A stretch of DNA of 10,107 nucleotides from Roseimaritima sp. (GCA_007124075.1 SLFV01000178.1:1-10107), one strand, 5' to 3'; numbered from the stretch's first letter, positions 1 through 7,486 are shown. Made by a program: numbers and translations. Notes: generated by a model from the sequence alone, not told the origin.

Positions 1-50
1 GCGGAAGGTCGACTGAGTCGTTCGTTGAGGTCGTGTTCGTTAGCAATCAT
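1..50 (-). CDS. Start of an unidentified gene, truncated by the window edge
   Basis: An ATG at 50-48 opens a frame that stays open to the window edge and gives 16 residues beginning MIANEHDLNERLSRPS. It starts 17 bp after the fhcC stop codon, on the same strand, so it is probably the next gene of the fhc unit. No clear Shine-Dalgarno sequence precedes it. The LxxRLSRPS opening reminds me of the N-terminus of some planctomycete NAD-dependent epimerase/dehydratase (extended SDR) proteins, but 16 residues cannot decide that, and I assign no function. It could also be a chance open frame, since 50 bases is short. Confidence 0.4.
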   Translation of the reverse strand, partial: MIANEHDLNERLSRPS

Positions 51-67
51 CGTGCAGCTTGACGGTT

Positions 68-934
68 TTAAGTGGGAAATACGGAGGAAAGTTCAGTGGC
101 TGGCCAAATGATTTCGCCCATCCCCCAGGTCGCCCGATCGCCCAGGGAACGATACAGAGGGAATCCTTGGGTTTGGAGGATCAGGTCCAGGAGCGATCCC
201 GGTGCCGCGCGCTGCCTGAGCCACCAGCGCAGCAGAGGCCAAACCGCGGGCGTTTCCAACCGCGGATGGCTGAAACCACCGGCAAGCTTTTCAGGGGGAG
301 AACCGCAAAACAGGGTGCCTCGTTTCATTCCCCAGCCCGCCGTTTCCGGCAGCGCACCACCAACAGCAATGGTGCCGGCAACCATATCGATCCCGGGGTA
401 CTGGCCCACGGAACCGCCGACAGCAATCAAGCCGCTCCGCATTCGCCGCCCGAGAAAATCACCCGCACCACCGGCAATTCGGATAGAGCCGGTCGCCAGC
501 CCGACTCGCTGTCCAGGTGCTGGCCCGGCCAAAAAATCCCCCGCGCTACCATCAATTCGCAACGCACCTCCGGTCATCGAGGTTGCAGCATGGCTTCCCA
601 CATTTCCACTTACCTGCATCTGTCCCCCGGACATTTGCCAAGCCGCTCCCCGGCCGACATCTCCCACAACCAAAAGCGTTCCAGCGGACATGCTGTGACC
701 GACAAAGTCCAGACCGCTGCAATCTCCCTCCAACACTAACTGGTGTACCGTCGATTCGGACGGACCGATGGAGACATCAAACCAGTCTCCGATTTTTCCA
801 AAACGCTGGGCATCCTCCAGGGGAAGCCGTTGCACCTGTGCCGGAGTCAAGTGGCACAACAAACAAGGTTGCAATATTCTGGCAGTGGTGCCCATTGGCG
901 GCGGATGCCTCAAGCGGAGCGTCATTTGCGTCAT
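68..934 (-). CDS. fhcC: Formylmethanofuran hydrolase/dehydrogenase subunit C (FhcC/FwdC-like)
   Basis: This 288-residue protein is the FwdC/FhcC-type subunit of the formyltransferase/hydrolase complex, which in bacteria turns formyl-methanofuran into formate at the end of H4MPT-linked formaldehyde oxidation. Residues about 70-212 consist of glycine-rich repeats of roughly 20 residues (for example GHSMSAGTLLVVGDVG at 79-94, QMSGGQMQVSGNVG at 100-113 and SMTGGALRIDGSAG at 119-132). This is the pattern of the right-handed beta-helix shared with the C-terminal GXGXG domain of glutamate synthase. The C-terminal YRSLGDRATWGMGEIIW (261-277) also fits the family. The subunit is structural and has no catalytic site of its own. 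The ATG at 934 overlaps the fhcD stop as ATGA, and an AGGTG Shine-Dalgarno lies 5 nt upstream; a second ATG three codons in is a less likely start. The stop is TAA at 70-68. The gene is the third fhc gene in the run and is cotranscribed with fhcD by inference. Confidence 0.9.
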   Translation of the reverse strand: MTQMTLRLRHPPPMGTTARILQPCLLCHLTPAQVQRLPLEDAQRFGKIGDWFDVSIGPSESTVHQLVLEGDCSGLDFVGHSMSAGTLLVVGDVGRGAAWQMSGGQMQVSGNVGSHAATSMTGGALRIDGSAGDFLAGPAPGQRVGLATGSIRIAGGAGDFLGRRMRSGLIAVGGSVGQYPGIDMVAGTIAVGGALPETAGWGMKRGTLFCGSPPEKLAGGFSHPRLETPAVWPLLRWWLRQRAAPGSLLDLILQTQGFPLYRSLGDRATWGMGEIIWPATELSSVFPT

Positions 935-1827
935 TGCATCACCTGATGTAGGTGAAAGTGATGGCGTCCCAGTTTCCCACCGTAATTTCCTGCACTAATC
1001 GCAACAAGTTCCCCAGGATTGACCTCGGTGCATGCGGCCACGATCGCGGCCCGCATCGCACTGCTGATCGCTTCTGCGGTCAAGCCATCGATGACGATTT
1101 CCAAAACCGCATTGACATGATCATCAAGTACTGACGCCGCAACTCCGCGCAGCGTGGGGCAATAGGCTTCATTGGTCGATGCGAAAAGCGAATCGTATTT
1201 CGACCCAACCTTGGAGCCGCTCCGGGTGGCCCCACCGGGAAAGGGAGTGATCACACTGGGGAGGGGTGCAATCGCCGCCACCGCTGCTCGACAGGCCCTC
1301 GACACCGAGTTTACATGACTTCCCAGCAGCAGCAGATTCCCCCCACCAATCCCCGGCACCCGGTAGGTTTGCTCCTCGCATAGGAATTCACCATCCATCA
1401 CCGGGATGCGCCAGTAGCGACGCCCCGCAATCCGTTTACTAATCTGGTACCCGTCACCAAAAAAACGCAAGGTCTTGCCCAACGGAATTGGCTTCTTTCC
1501 CGTGATCCCCGCGAATAATGCTGTCGTGGGGCAGGTCAAGATGCACTGACCAGCACGACGCGGTATCTGCTTCTCAAGTTCCTTGCCGGAAACCGCAAAC
1601 GCCAGGACCGCGACCCCGGGACGCCCATCGGGTGTCTGTTCGGGTGTTAAGACCTGCTCCACCCCCATTTCGACCCCGCAAGCAATCACGCTGGTTCCAA
1701 AACCAACAAACGCGTTAGCCGCCTGATCGGCCCAGTACTGATCCATTGCCGTTATGATCAATCGAGTCGCCTGCATGTCGAAGGCTTCGGCAAAGGTTGA
1801 ATCGAGGGGAACCCCTTTGACATTCAT
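931..1827 (-). CDS. fhcD: Formylmethanofuran--tetrahydromethanopterin N-formyltransferase (Ftr/FhcD)
   Basis: This 298-residue cytoplasmic enzyme transfers the formyl group between N5-formyl-tetrahydromethanopterin and methanofuran. In bacteria it works towards formyl-methanofuran, as part of the Fhc complex. Family blocks are clear along the whole length: ANAFVGFGTSVIACGVEMG near residues 38-56, the segment ending TPDGRPG, FFGDGYQISK, GGNLLLLGSHVNSVSRACR, and PFPGGATRSGSKVGSKY followed by the STNEAYCPTLRG block. The family is normally about 295-310 residues, so the protein is full length. The frame stays open upstream to 1926, but the ATG at 1827 is chosen. It gives the expected N-terminus MNVKGVPLDSTFAEAF, shares one base with the fhcA stop (TGATG), and follows a GGGGA about 10 nt upstream. 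Its 3' end overlaps fhcC by four bases. The tight overlaps argue for translational coupling of fhcA, fhcD and fhcC. Confidence 0.95.
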   Translation of the reverse strand: MNVKGVPLDSTFAEAFDMQATRLIITAMDQYWADQAANAFVGFGTSVIACGVEMGVEQVLTPEQTPDGRPGVAVLAFAVSGKELEKQIPRRAGQCILTCPTTALFAGITGKKPIPLGKTLRFFGDGYQISKRIAGRRYWRIPVMDGEFLCEEQTYRVPGIGGGNLLLLGSHVNSVSRACRAAVAAIAPLPSVITPFPGGATRSGSKVGSKYDSLFASTNEAYCPTLRGVAASVLDDHVNAVLEIVIDGLTAEAISSAMRAAIVAACTEVNPGELVAISAGNYGGKLGRHHFHLHQVMQ

Positions 1828-3473
1828 CACCGACGCATCCCCGATCGCTGGACCACACTTCCCATCGTGGTAAACATCGTATCCTCCGTGATCTCTAGGT
1901 TCCGCGGTTGGTAGCTTGCCCTCCAAAACTCCGAACCTGATAGTCGCTGTGCCAGCTCGGAATCGTAATAGGGTTGCGCAGCAAGCGTTTGATGAGGCTC
2001 CGACCAGTGGTCACACAAGCGGCCATCCGTGACGATTGGCAGGCCGCGACGAAACACCAATTGCGGGGTGGCGAACATCCGCTCCCAGTCGTCTTGCTGG
2101 CGGTACACCACGATGTCCGCAACCGCCCCAGGCGCCAGCCGGCCACGATCGAACAATCCCAGCAGGTCGGCGGGACCGCTGCGGGTCATGGCAGCAATTT
2201 CCGTCAGCGAATACTGCCGGGGCAAACCAGATAGTTGACTGGCCGCCGCCGCGTCGGGATGAATCTCCGCCAGTGCTGTTTCCCGGAAGCTGCGATCGGC
2301 CAGTAGACGGATAAGGTGCGGGTAGGTCGTAAACGCTCCGCCGTTGGGGTGATCGGTCGTTAGAAAAACACGGGTTGGATCATCGACCATTAAAAATAGC
2401 TCCAACCCAATCGCCCATTGCAGGGCGTTGACAAAGCGTCGCTGGCGGTACCTAAAGGGAACCACTCCACACCCCGCTTCGCATTCAATGTCCACTAAAA
2501 TTGACTTTCGCGGGTCAGCCAGCCCGCGGTTACGAGTTTGATGGGCGACATCGGCCGAAATGGTTACGGTTTGGCCAAACATGACTTGTCCCACATCGAT
2601 GGTGACCTGGGGATATTGCCGCAACGCCTCCGCAATCCTGGCCGCAGCGGATGAAAATCCGTGCGTTCCTGAGTCACCGTAGCTGTGAAACTGCACGTGG
2701 GTCAAATGCACGGGATAGCCATCGCTGGCGGCGATTGTTTTCAAGGTCGATTCGATATTTCCAGCGACTCCCAGGTTACTGCAATGAACGTGCAATGGAT
2801 GCGCCAACCCCAATTCGTGGACCGTGCGGGCCAAAACGCGGATGATCTGTCCTGGAGTGACTCCGTAGATGGGGTGCGGGGTGTCGACATCCAGCATCCG
2901 TTGATCATATTTGAACGCACTGACCCCTCCAGCGTTGACCACCTTCACTGCGATGCACTGGGTCGCCTGGATCATCCAAGCAACATAGTCACGAATCATC
3001 TCTGCAGGGACGTTGGCTTGTAGCATCCGCAACAGGCAGTCATCGTTACCCAGAAGACAGTAGCCACCGGTGTCAATAAATGGGATCGACGCCATTTCCG
3101 CGTGCGCACTACGGGCGTTGCAGGGGATCACGGCCGGTTCAAAACAAGCCGCATACCCCATTGCCGCATACCGTCGGCCGGTGATATTCGCAGTCGGCAG
3201 GAACCCGTCGACGCCTCCCGGTACGCGATTGGGTAACATCTGCTCGGCCAGCAGCATTTTTGCCAACGCCAGTTTACCCCCGCCGATATGCGTGTGCATA
3301 TCGATCGCTCCCGCCATCACCACGCCGCCTTGCAGGTCGATCGTCCGTTGGGCGGCCTGTGGATTAGCGGGGGCATCAACAATCCGGTCATCCCGAAAAT
3401 AAATATCTCGGGTTTCTCCGGACCATCCTGACGCCGGGTCGAAAACCTGTCCTCCAGTCAATCGCCACAACAT
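1827..3473 (-). CDS. fhcA: Formylmethanofuran hydrolase subunit A (FhcA/FwdA-type amidohydrolase)
   Basis: This 548-residue metal-dependent amidohydrolase is related to FwdA/FmdA of methanogens. In the bacterial complex it hydrolyses formyl-methanofuran to formate and methanofuran. Visible active-site elements match the binuclear-metal TIM-barrel pattern: HTH at 60-62 in the DMHTHIGGGK motif, a candidate carboxylated lysine K177 in AVKVVNAGG, histidines at about 228/230 (LHVHCSN) and 259 (LTHVQFHSYG), and the catalytic aspartate D374 in TTDHPNGG. The C-terminus carries the usual LAPGAVADIVVY amidohydrolase cap strand. The length fits the family. The ATG at 3473 lies two bases after the pepF stop. 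A TTG at 3479 in the same frame would instead give a four-base overlap and two more residues. Neither has a clear Shine-Dalgarno, so coupling to pepF translation is likely. The partner subunit FhcB is not encoded next to it, and pepF sits directly upstream. Confidence 0.95.
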   Translation of the reverse strand: MLWRLTGGQVFDPASGWSGETRDIYFRDDRIVDAPANPQAAQRTIDLQGGVVMAGAIDMHTHIGGGKLALAKMLLAEQMLPNRVPGGVDGFLPTANITGRRYAAMGYAACFEPAVIPCNARSAHAEMASIPFIDTGGYCLLGNDDCLLRMLQANVPAEMIRDYVAWMIQATQCIAVKVVNAGGVSAFKYDQRMLDVDTPHPIYGVTPGQIIRVLARTVHELGLAHPLHVHCSNLGVAGNIESTLKTIAASDGYPVHLTHVQFHSYGDSGTHGFSSAAARIAEALRQYPQVTIDVGQVMFGQTVTISADVAHQTRNRGLADPRKSILVDIECEAGCGVVPFRYRQRRFVNALQWAIGLELFLMVDDPTRVFLTTDHPNGGAFTTYPHLIRLLADRSFRETALAEIHPDAAAASQLSGLPRQYSLTEIAAMTRSGPADLLGLFDRGRLAPGAVADIVVYRQQDDWERMFATPQLVFRRGLPIVTDGRLCDHWSEPHQTLAAQPYYDSELAQRLSGSEFWRASYQPRNLEITEDTMFTTMGSVVQRSGMRR

Positions 3474-3475
3474 GA

Positions 3476-5281
3476 TCAAGGGCTCAGCAAACGGTCAAGT
3501 TCGTCGGTCAGGGTTGCAAATCGCTGCAAGGTTGTCGCTACGGGGCCCGGGGAATTCATGTCCACCCCGGCGTCACGCAACAGTTCCAACGGATCTTTAC
3601 TGCACCCGGAAGAGAGAAACTTGAGGTAATCTGCCAGTTCGTCTTCTCCGCCAGAGAGCACGCGTTGTGACAACGCGACGGCGGCGCTAAGGCCTGTAGC
3701 GTATTTGTAAACGTAGAAGGCGCGATAAAAGTGCGGAATCCGAAAACACTCTAGCTCCAACACATCGTCAATCGTGAAGTCGGGACCGAAATACGCATCA
3801 AGCAATTTTCGATAAACACCGCGCAGCGACTTGACCGTCAGTGGCTCACCCGCCTCGGCCATCTCGTGCGTCCGTTTTTCGAATTCCGCAAACATCGTCT
3901 GCCGCACCACAGTTGCGCGGATACTGTCCAGTTCGTTGTTGATCAAGTAGGCACGCTCGGTATCGTCGGCTGCGTTGTCGATCAAGTAGCGGTTGAGCAA
4001 TTGTTCGTTGAACGTGCTGGCAACTTCAGCAACAAAGATCGTGTAGTTGTAGTACTCAAAAGGTTGGCTGCGGGCCGAGTACCAACTGTGCATCGAATGT
4101 CCTGCTTCGTGTGTTAGCGTGAACACGTCGTTGAGCACCTCTTCCTTAAAATTCATCAGGATGTAGGGATCGCCATCAAACGTGCCGCAACTGAATGCAC
4201 CACTTTGTTTACCACGATTCGGATAACGATCAGACCAGCGCCCGCGCAGGCCCTCCTCCAACACCCCACAATACTCGCTGCCCAGTGGTTGCAGCGACTG
4301 CAAGACCACCTGAACGGCTTGATCCCATGTATGGTGTTTCTTCACGTCACTTAAAATGGGAACGTAGGTGTCGTAGTGATGCAGATCGGCCAAATCCATG
4401 CGACGTCGACGCAAATCCAAGTACCGATGCACGGCTGGCAGTGAATCACGGACCGCTTGGATCAGATTGTCGTAAACCTTGGTCGGAACGTTATCGGGAA
4501 ACAGGGCGGCCTGGAGACTGCTGTCATAGTTCCGCGCCCGAGCGTAGTAAACATCGGCTTGGATACTGCCTGTCAACGTCGCCGCTAGGGTATTTTCGTG
4601 TGCGGAGAACTGTTCGTAATATTGATGAAACGCGGTCCGTCGGACCTCACGTTCAGGGCTGAGTAGGAATTGAGCAAAGGTGGCGTGGGTCAGTTCTTGC
4701 GAGCGTCCCTGGTGATCGGACAATTGACCGAATTTCAAGTCGGCGTCATTCAACTGACGAAACGCATTGCCAGCCGCTCCAGCCATTTCACCTTGCATGG
4801 CCAGCAACCGCTCTTCGCGATCACTAAGCGTATGGGGGCGGAATCGCAGCAACCGTTCAAGCTGCATGCGAAACAGCCCCAAGGCTTCGTCTTGCAACAT
4901 TTCCTGCATTCGGTCGGAATCAATCGCCAGCAGTTCGGGCCGGATGTAACTGGACATTTGCGAGGCGCGAACCGCTAAATTCTGAAAGCGTGACTTCAGC
5001 CCCTGGTAGTGACTGTCTGCTTGGTCTTCCGTGGTCTTTAGAAAGGCATACACACCCAGACGTTCACCGCGACGATCGAATTGACTGTCAAACTGCAAAG
5101 CCTCGGCCAACAGCGAGGCCGATTCCCCCAGGCGTCCACGGTATTTCTCATAAGTCGAAATCTGTTCGTTGTGCCTGACAAAATCTGCTTCCCAAGCGGC
5201 ATCATCGGGGTACAGGCTACTTAAATCCCAAGTATGCTCCGGTGGAACTTGATCACGTGTCGGCAACGTCGCGGTGGTCAT
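3476..5281 (-). CDS. pepF: Oligoendopeptidase F, M3B family zinc metallopeptidase
   Basis: This 601-residue cytoplasmic zinc peptidase degrades oligopeptides. The HExxH zinc motif is intact as HEAGH (391-395), in the typical FTLTHEAGHSMHSWYS context. The third zinc ligand is E419 in FVAEVASTFNE, and the tyrosine-rich FEYYNYT (408-414) sits in the substrate-binding position. The N-terminal helical domain (about 120-250) and DSSLQAALFPDNVPTKVYD (253-271) are characteristic of PepF rather than of thimet-type M3A enzymes. The length of about 600 residues is standard. There is no signal peptide. The ATG at 5281 is preceded by an AAGAAGGG Shine-Dalgarno at 5298-5291, with 9 nt spacing, which is the clearest ribosome site in the left half. 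The TGA stop at 3478-3476 lies two bases before the fhcA ATG, which makes pepF the first gene of a pepF-fhcA-fhcD-fhcC unit. No known reaction links PepF to formyl transfer, so the association may be only positional. Confidence 0.95.
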   Translation of the reverse strand: MTTATLPTRDQVPPEHTWDLSSLYPDDAAWEADFVRHNEQISTYEKYRGRLGESASLLAEALQFDSQFDRRGERLGVYAFLKTTEDQADSHYQGLKSRFQNLAVRASQMSSYIRPELLAIDSDRMQEMLQDEALGLFRMQLERLLRFRPHTLSDREERLLAMQGEMAGAAGNAFRQLNDADLKFGQLSDHQGRSQELTHATFAQFLLSPEREVRRTAFHQYYEQFSAHENTLAATLTGSIQADVYYARARNYDSSLQAALFPDNVPTKVYDNLIQAVRDSLPAVHRYLDLRRRRMDLADLHHYDTYVPILSDVKKHHTWDQAVQVVLQSLQPLGSEYCGVLEEGLRGRWSDRYPNRGKQSGAFSCGTFDGDPYILMNFKEEVLNDVFTLTHEAGHSMHSWYSARSQPFEYYNYTIFVAEVASTFNEQLLNRYLIDNAADDTERAYLINNELDSIRATVVRQTMFAEFEKRTHEMAEAGEPLTVKSLRGVYRKLLDAYFGPDFTIDDVLELECFRIPHFYRAFYVYKYATGLSAAVALSQRVLSGGEDELADYLKFLSSGCSKDPLELLRDAGVDMNSPGPVATTLQRFATLTDELDRLLSP

Positions 5282-5290
5282 CGTGGCAAT

Positions 5291-5298
5291 CCCTTCTT
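5291..5298 (-). promoter_or_regulatory. Shine-Dalgarno site of pepF
   Basis: Read on the minus strand, AAGAAGGG lies 9 nt before the pepF ATG. It is a good match to the anti-Shine-Dalgarno sequence and fixes the pepF start. It contrasts with fhcA, which has no such site and seems to depend on ribosomes arriving from pepF. Confidence 0.65.
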
Positions 5299-5326
5299 AA
5301 TCATGGGCAAAACTAAATAAATGATT

Positions 5327-5343
5327 CCAGCCCAAACGGCTGG
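5327..5343 (-). terminator. Small hairpin between the M16 gene and pepF
   Basis: A perfect 6-bp stem (CCAGCC/GGCTGG) with a 5-nt loop lies downstream of the M16-like gene and about 45 bp before the pepF start. On the minus strand it is followed by AATCATTTATTT, which is T-rich but not a clean T-run. It could be a weak intrinsic terminator separating the M16 gene from pepF, or a stabilising or attenuating structure in the pepF leader. The AT-rich stretch after it (about 5311-5326) could also hold a promoter element, but I cannot name -35 and -10 boxes with confidence. Confidence 0.35.
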
Positions 5344-5354
5344 TCTATGGGACG

Positions 5355-5393
5355 AAAACCGGTTCGGGAACCTTCCCAACGGTTTTTTTTTTT
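5355..5393 (+). terminator. Terminator-like hairpin with an 11-T run, best read on the plus strand
   Basis: On the plus strand AAAACCG (5355-5361) pairs with CGGTTTT (5380-5386), enclosing an inner GGGAA/TTCCC stem (5366-5377). The run continues as 11 consecutive T (5383-5393). This is the form of a Rho-independent terminator for plus-strand transcription, although no plus-strand gene is visible. Read on the minus strand, directly after the M16 stop codon at 5400-5398, the same stem is preceded by the A-run and has only four T at its 3' side. It could therefore still serve the M16 mRNA, but less well. The strand assignment follows the T-run. Confidence 0.5.
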
Positions 5394-5397
5394 CATC

Positions 5398-6660
5398 CTA
5401 GGATACCGGTACCCGGAGTGGTTCAGGACCAAGCGTCACGATCCGAAAATCTCGTGGCGGATGCTCGCGCCAGTATCGAACAATGTCAGTTTCGGTAATC
5501 GCCTCAATCCGCTGCTCCAGTTCCGTGGCACTTCGCACACGTCCCAGCAGCACCCAATCGCTGGCCATCGACCCGGCTCGAGAGACGCATGATTCCTGCT
5601 GCATGATCAAGTCGCTTTGCACTCGCACCTTCAAACGACGGAGTTCCTCCGCCTCGACCCCCTCAGCCAATCCGATAATTTCAGCTAGCGTCACGTCTAG
5701 GGTCTCTTGTGCCCGCTGCGCCGTGGTACCGGCATAGCCGAACACTCCACCGATCTTTGGGGCACTGTAGCACGAAGCGGAAACCGAGTAGCAAAGCCCG
5801 CGTTGCTCGCGAACACGATCGAACAAGCGACTACTCATACCGTCGCTAAGCACCCCGATTCCTGCGCGTAACGCGAAATAATCCTCGGCCGCGTAATCAA
5901 CCGCCGGAAATGCAAAACCAATATGCGTCTGCGCGGAATCTTGCTGAATATGTTCGTAGGCTGCCGGTTCATGGGGCGGCGGTGCCGGTTCGGGCAATGT
6001 TGTGCGTGGCCATCGTGCGAAAAGGTCCGTGATCTGCTGCAGCGTCCCTGGCCACGAAAAATTGCCCGCAACGACCAGCACCGCCTGTTGCGGGTTGTAG
6101 AAGCGTTCGTAGAAATGTCGCACGAGGGCCGGGGTAATCGCTTCGATACCCGGCTTGCTGCCGTAGCTGCTCCGCCCCCAGTAAGGACCGAAATGTAGCC
6201 AGCGTAAACGCTCCATCAGCAATTGTGATGGTTCATCCTCTAGCGCCAATAATTCCTGCATCGCCATCGCTTTTGCATCGGGCAATTGGTCAGCGGGCAA
6301 GTGCGGCCTCAGGAAAATGTCTGCTACCAAAGACAATCCATCCGGCAGTGATTCGGCAGGCATCGCGGCACCCATGGTGGTAAAGTGACTCCCCACGAAG
6401 CTCTGGTATTGAATGCCGCGATTTTCCAGCCATGTGACCATTTCGCGGCTGCTGCGTGAACCTGCGCCTCGCTGCACCATTTCCGCTACGACCTCTGCCA
6501 AGCCCGCATGCTGATCGGTTTCCCAGTGTGCCCCGGCAGGAACTTTCATGTACGCAGCAGCCGTCCGCAACCATGGCATTGGCTCTGCCAAGACCGTCAA
6601 CCCATTATCGAGGGTATGCTGAAAAATCGTGGAATTCGAAATTTCGGAGGAGGTGCTCAA
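5398..6660 (-). CDS. M16-family peptidase homologue lacking the zinc-binding motif
   Basis: This protein of about 420 residues has the two-domain pitrilysin/processing-peptidase (M16B) fold. The N-terminal strand FQHTLDNGLTVLAEPMP and the AMQELLALEDEPSQ segment belong to the first domain. The FYNPQQAVLVVAGNF linker and the C-terminal RLFDRVREQRGLCYSVSA block follow. The zinc motif is lost: where active members have GLAHxxEHM, this protein has GLAEVVAEM (6481-6495 encodes EVVAE), so both histidines and the glutamate are replaced. The arginine and tyrosine of the C-terminal substrate-binding pair (about R278 and Y291) remain. This matches the non-catalytic subunit of heterodimeric M16B peptidases. 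The start is uncertain. The frame is open to 6852, but no ATG precedes the first conserved strand. The TTG at 6660 is chosen because AAGG lies 8 nt upstream and it gives the normal family length; a TTG at 6852 would add 64 residues that encode a GC-rich hairpin. The active partner is not in this window. Confidence 0.85.
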   Translation of the reverse strand: MSTSSEISNSTIFQHTLDNGLTVLAEPMPWLRTAAAYMKVPAGAHWETDQHAGLAEVVAEMVQRGAGSRSSREMVTWLENRGIQYQSFVGSHFTTMGAAMPAESLPDGLSLVADIFLRPHLPADQLPDAKAMAMQELLALEDEPSQLLMERLRWLHFGPYWGRSSYGSKPGIEAITPALVRHFYERFYNPQQAVLVVAGNFSWPGTLQQITDLFARWPRTTLPEPAPPPHEPAAYEHIQQDSAQTHIGFAFPAVDYAAEDYFALRAGIGVLSDGMSSRLFDRVREQRGLCYSVSASCYSAPKIGGVFGYAGTTAQRAQETLDVTLAEIIGLAEGVEAEELRRLKVRVQSDLIMQQESCVSRAGSMASDWVLLGRVRSATELEQRIEAITETDIVRYWREHPPRDFRIVTLGPEPLRVPVS

Positions 6661-6701
6661 GTCGTCTGCCTTGAAAAGTGGAGGGCTTCGATGAGCTCGC
6701 G

Positions 6702-6730
6702 CTCCGCCCTTTTCGCTGCGCAAGGCGGAG
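6702..6730. repeat. GC-rich inverted repeat in the M16 leader
   Basis: CTCCGCC (6702-6708) and GGCGGAG (6724-6730) form a perfect 7-bp stem around a 15-nt loop in the gap between ruvA and the M16-like gene. The surrounding stretch, about 6690-6745, with GAGCTCGCGCTCCGCCC and GGCGGAGGGGAGGAGG, has a composition unlike the flanking sequence and resembles the dispersed intergenic repeats of planctomycete genomes. No other copy occurs in this window, so repeat status is an inference. No T-run follows on either strand, so it is not a clear terminator. Confidence 0.35.
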
Positions 6731-6862
6731 GGGAGGAGGAAAGCATCAAGCTGGTGATCTAATCTTGGACGCGTCCTACCAATGTAATGGCGGCAGACCT
6801 CCAAGCGTATCCCCCGGATGTTCCAGCCGCTCGGCTTAGGCAACGCTACCAATTCATTAACG

Positions 6863-7486
6863 CTACAAACGCTTTTGGTAAATCGCTGTCAGCAACGCTT
6901 CGGTGTCCTTGAATTTCTTTCCGCTTTCCAGTGCGGAATCGATTAGATGTCGCGCATCGGCTTCGCTGTGGCCAAGAGCCAGCAGGGCGTCAAACGTATC
7001 GGCAACGACCTCTGCTGCAGCATCGTTACCAGCAACGATCTCGTCCTTGGCGACCATCAACGCAAAACGAGGCATTTTTCTCCGCAGTTTGGCAATGATG
7101 CGTTCGCTGGTCGCCGGTCCAATTCCCGGCAAAGCGGACAACGCCTTGGCTTCCTGTTGCTCAATTAAGACCGCCAGCTCATGCACCGGTCGAACCATGG
7201 CCCGCAGCGCCTTTTTGACTCCCACCCCATCGACACTGCAGAACAGATCAAAAAACTGCCTTTCGGGGAGCGTTTGAAAACCAATCAGTCGGGGTGTCAA
7301 CCGTCCGCCTTGCAAATTGCCATCAATATAATCCATAGTATGCAGTCGGATTGTCGCGCCCAGTTGTGACTGCAATTGCCGGCGAGTGTAATCACCCACT
7401 AAGACCTCGTACTCGAACGGTGGCACATCAATGGTCACCGCCTCTTCGGCGACCGCGATCAGTTTACCGGAAATTTTTGTTATCAA
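6863..7486 (-). CDS. ruvA: Holliday junction branch-migration protein RuvA
   Basis: This protein of 207 residues binds four-way DNA junctions as a tetramer and loads the RuvB motor during recombinational repair. The N-terminal OB-fold domain (ITKISGKLIAVAEEAVTIDV, then FEYEVLVGDYTRRQL) is followed by two helix-hairpin-helix motifs, LFCSVDGVGVKKALRAM and ALSALPGIGPATSERIIAK. A C-terminal domain III follows (DALLALGHSEADARHLIDSAL), the part that contacts RuvB. All three parts are present and the length is usual. The start is TTG at 7486, giving MITKISG as in related RuvA proteins, with GGA 7 nt upstream. A second TTG at 7498 would add four residues (MECK) and has a poorer ribosome site. The gene lies downstream of ruvC on the same strand, with a gap of more than 200 bp. 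ruvB is not nearby, a common arrangement outside enterobacteria. Confidence 0.93.
   Translation of the reverse strand: MITKISGKLIAVAEEAVTIDVPPFEYEVLVGDYTRRQLQSQLGATIRLHTMDYIDGNLQGGRLTPRLIGFQTLPERQFFDLFCSVDGVGVKKALRAMVRPVHELAVLIEQQEAKALSALPGIGPATSERIIAKLRRKMPRFALMVAKDEIVAGNDAAAEVVADTFDALLALGHSEADARHLIDSALESGKKFKDTEALLTAIYQKRL

Noticed and set aside
59..739. Plus-strand open frames of 226 and 208 codons opposite fhcC
   Set aside because: They are antisense shadows of the glycine-rich fhcC repeats, with Pro/Arg/Ser-rich translations and no domain.
1828..1926. 33-residue N-terminal extension of FhcD
   Set aside because: It overlaps the end of fhcA in another frame and precedes the family's normal N-terminus; the ATG at 1827 with its TGATG junction is better.
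6661..6852. 64-residue N-terminal extension of the M16-like protein from a TTG at 6852
   Set aside because: It has no ribosome site, encodes the GC-rich hairpin, and exceeds the normal family length.
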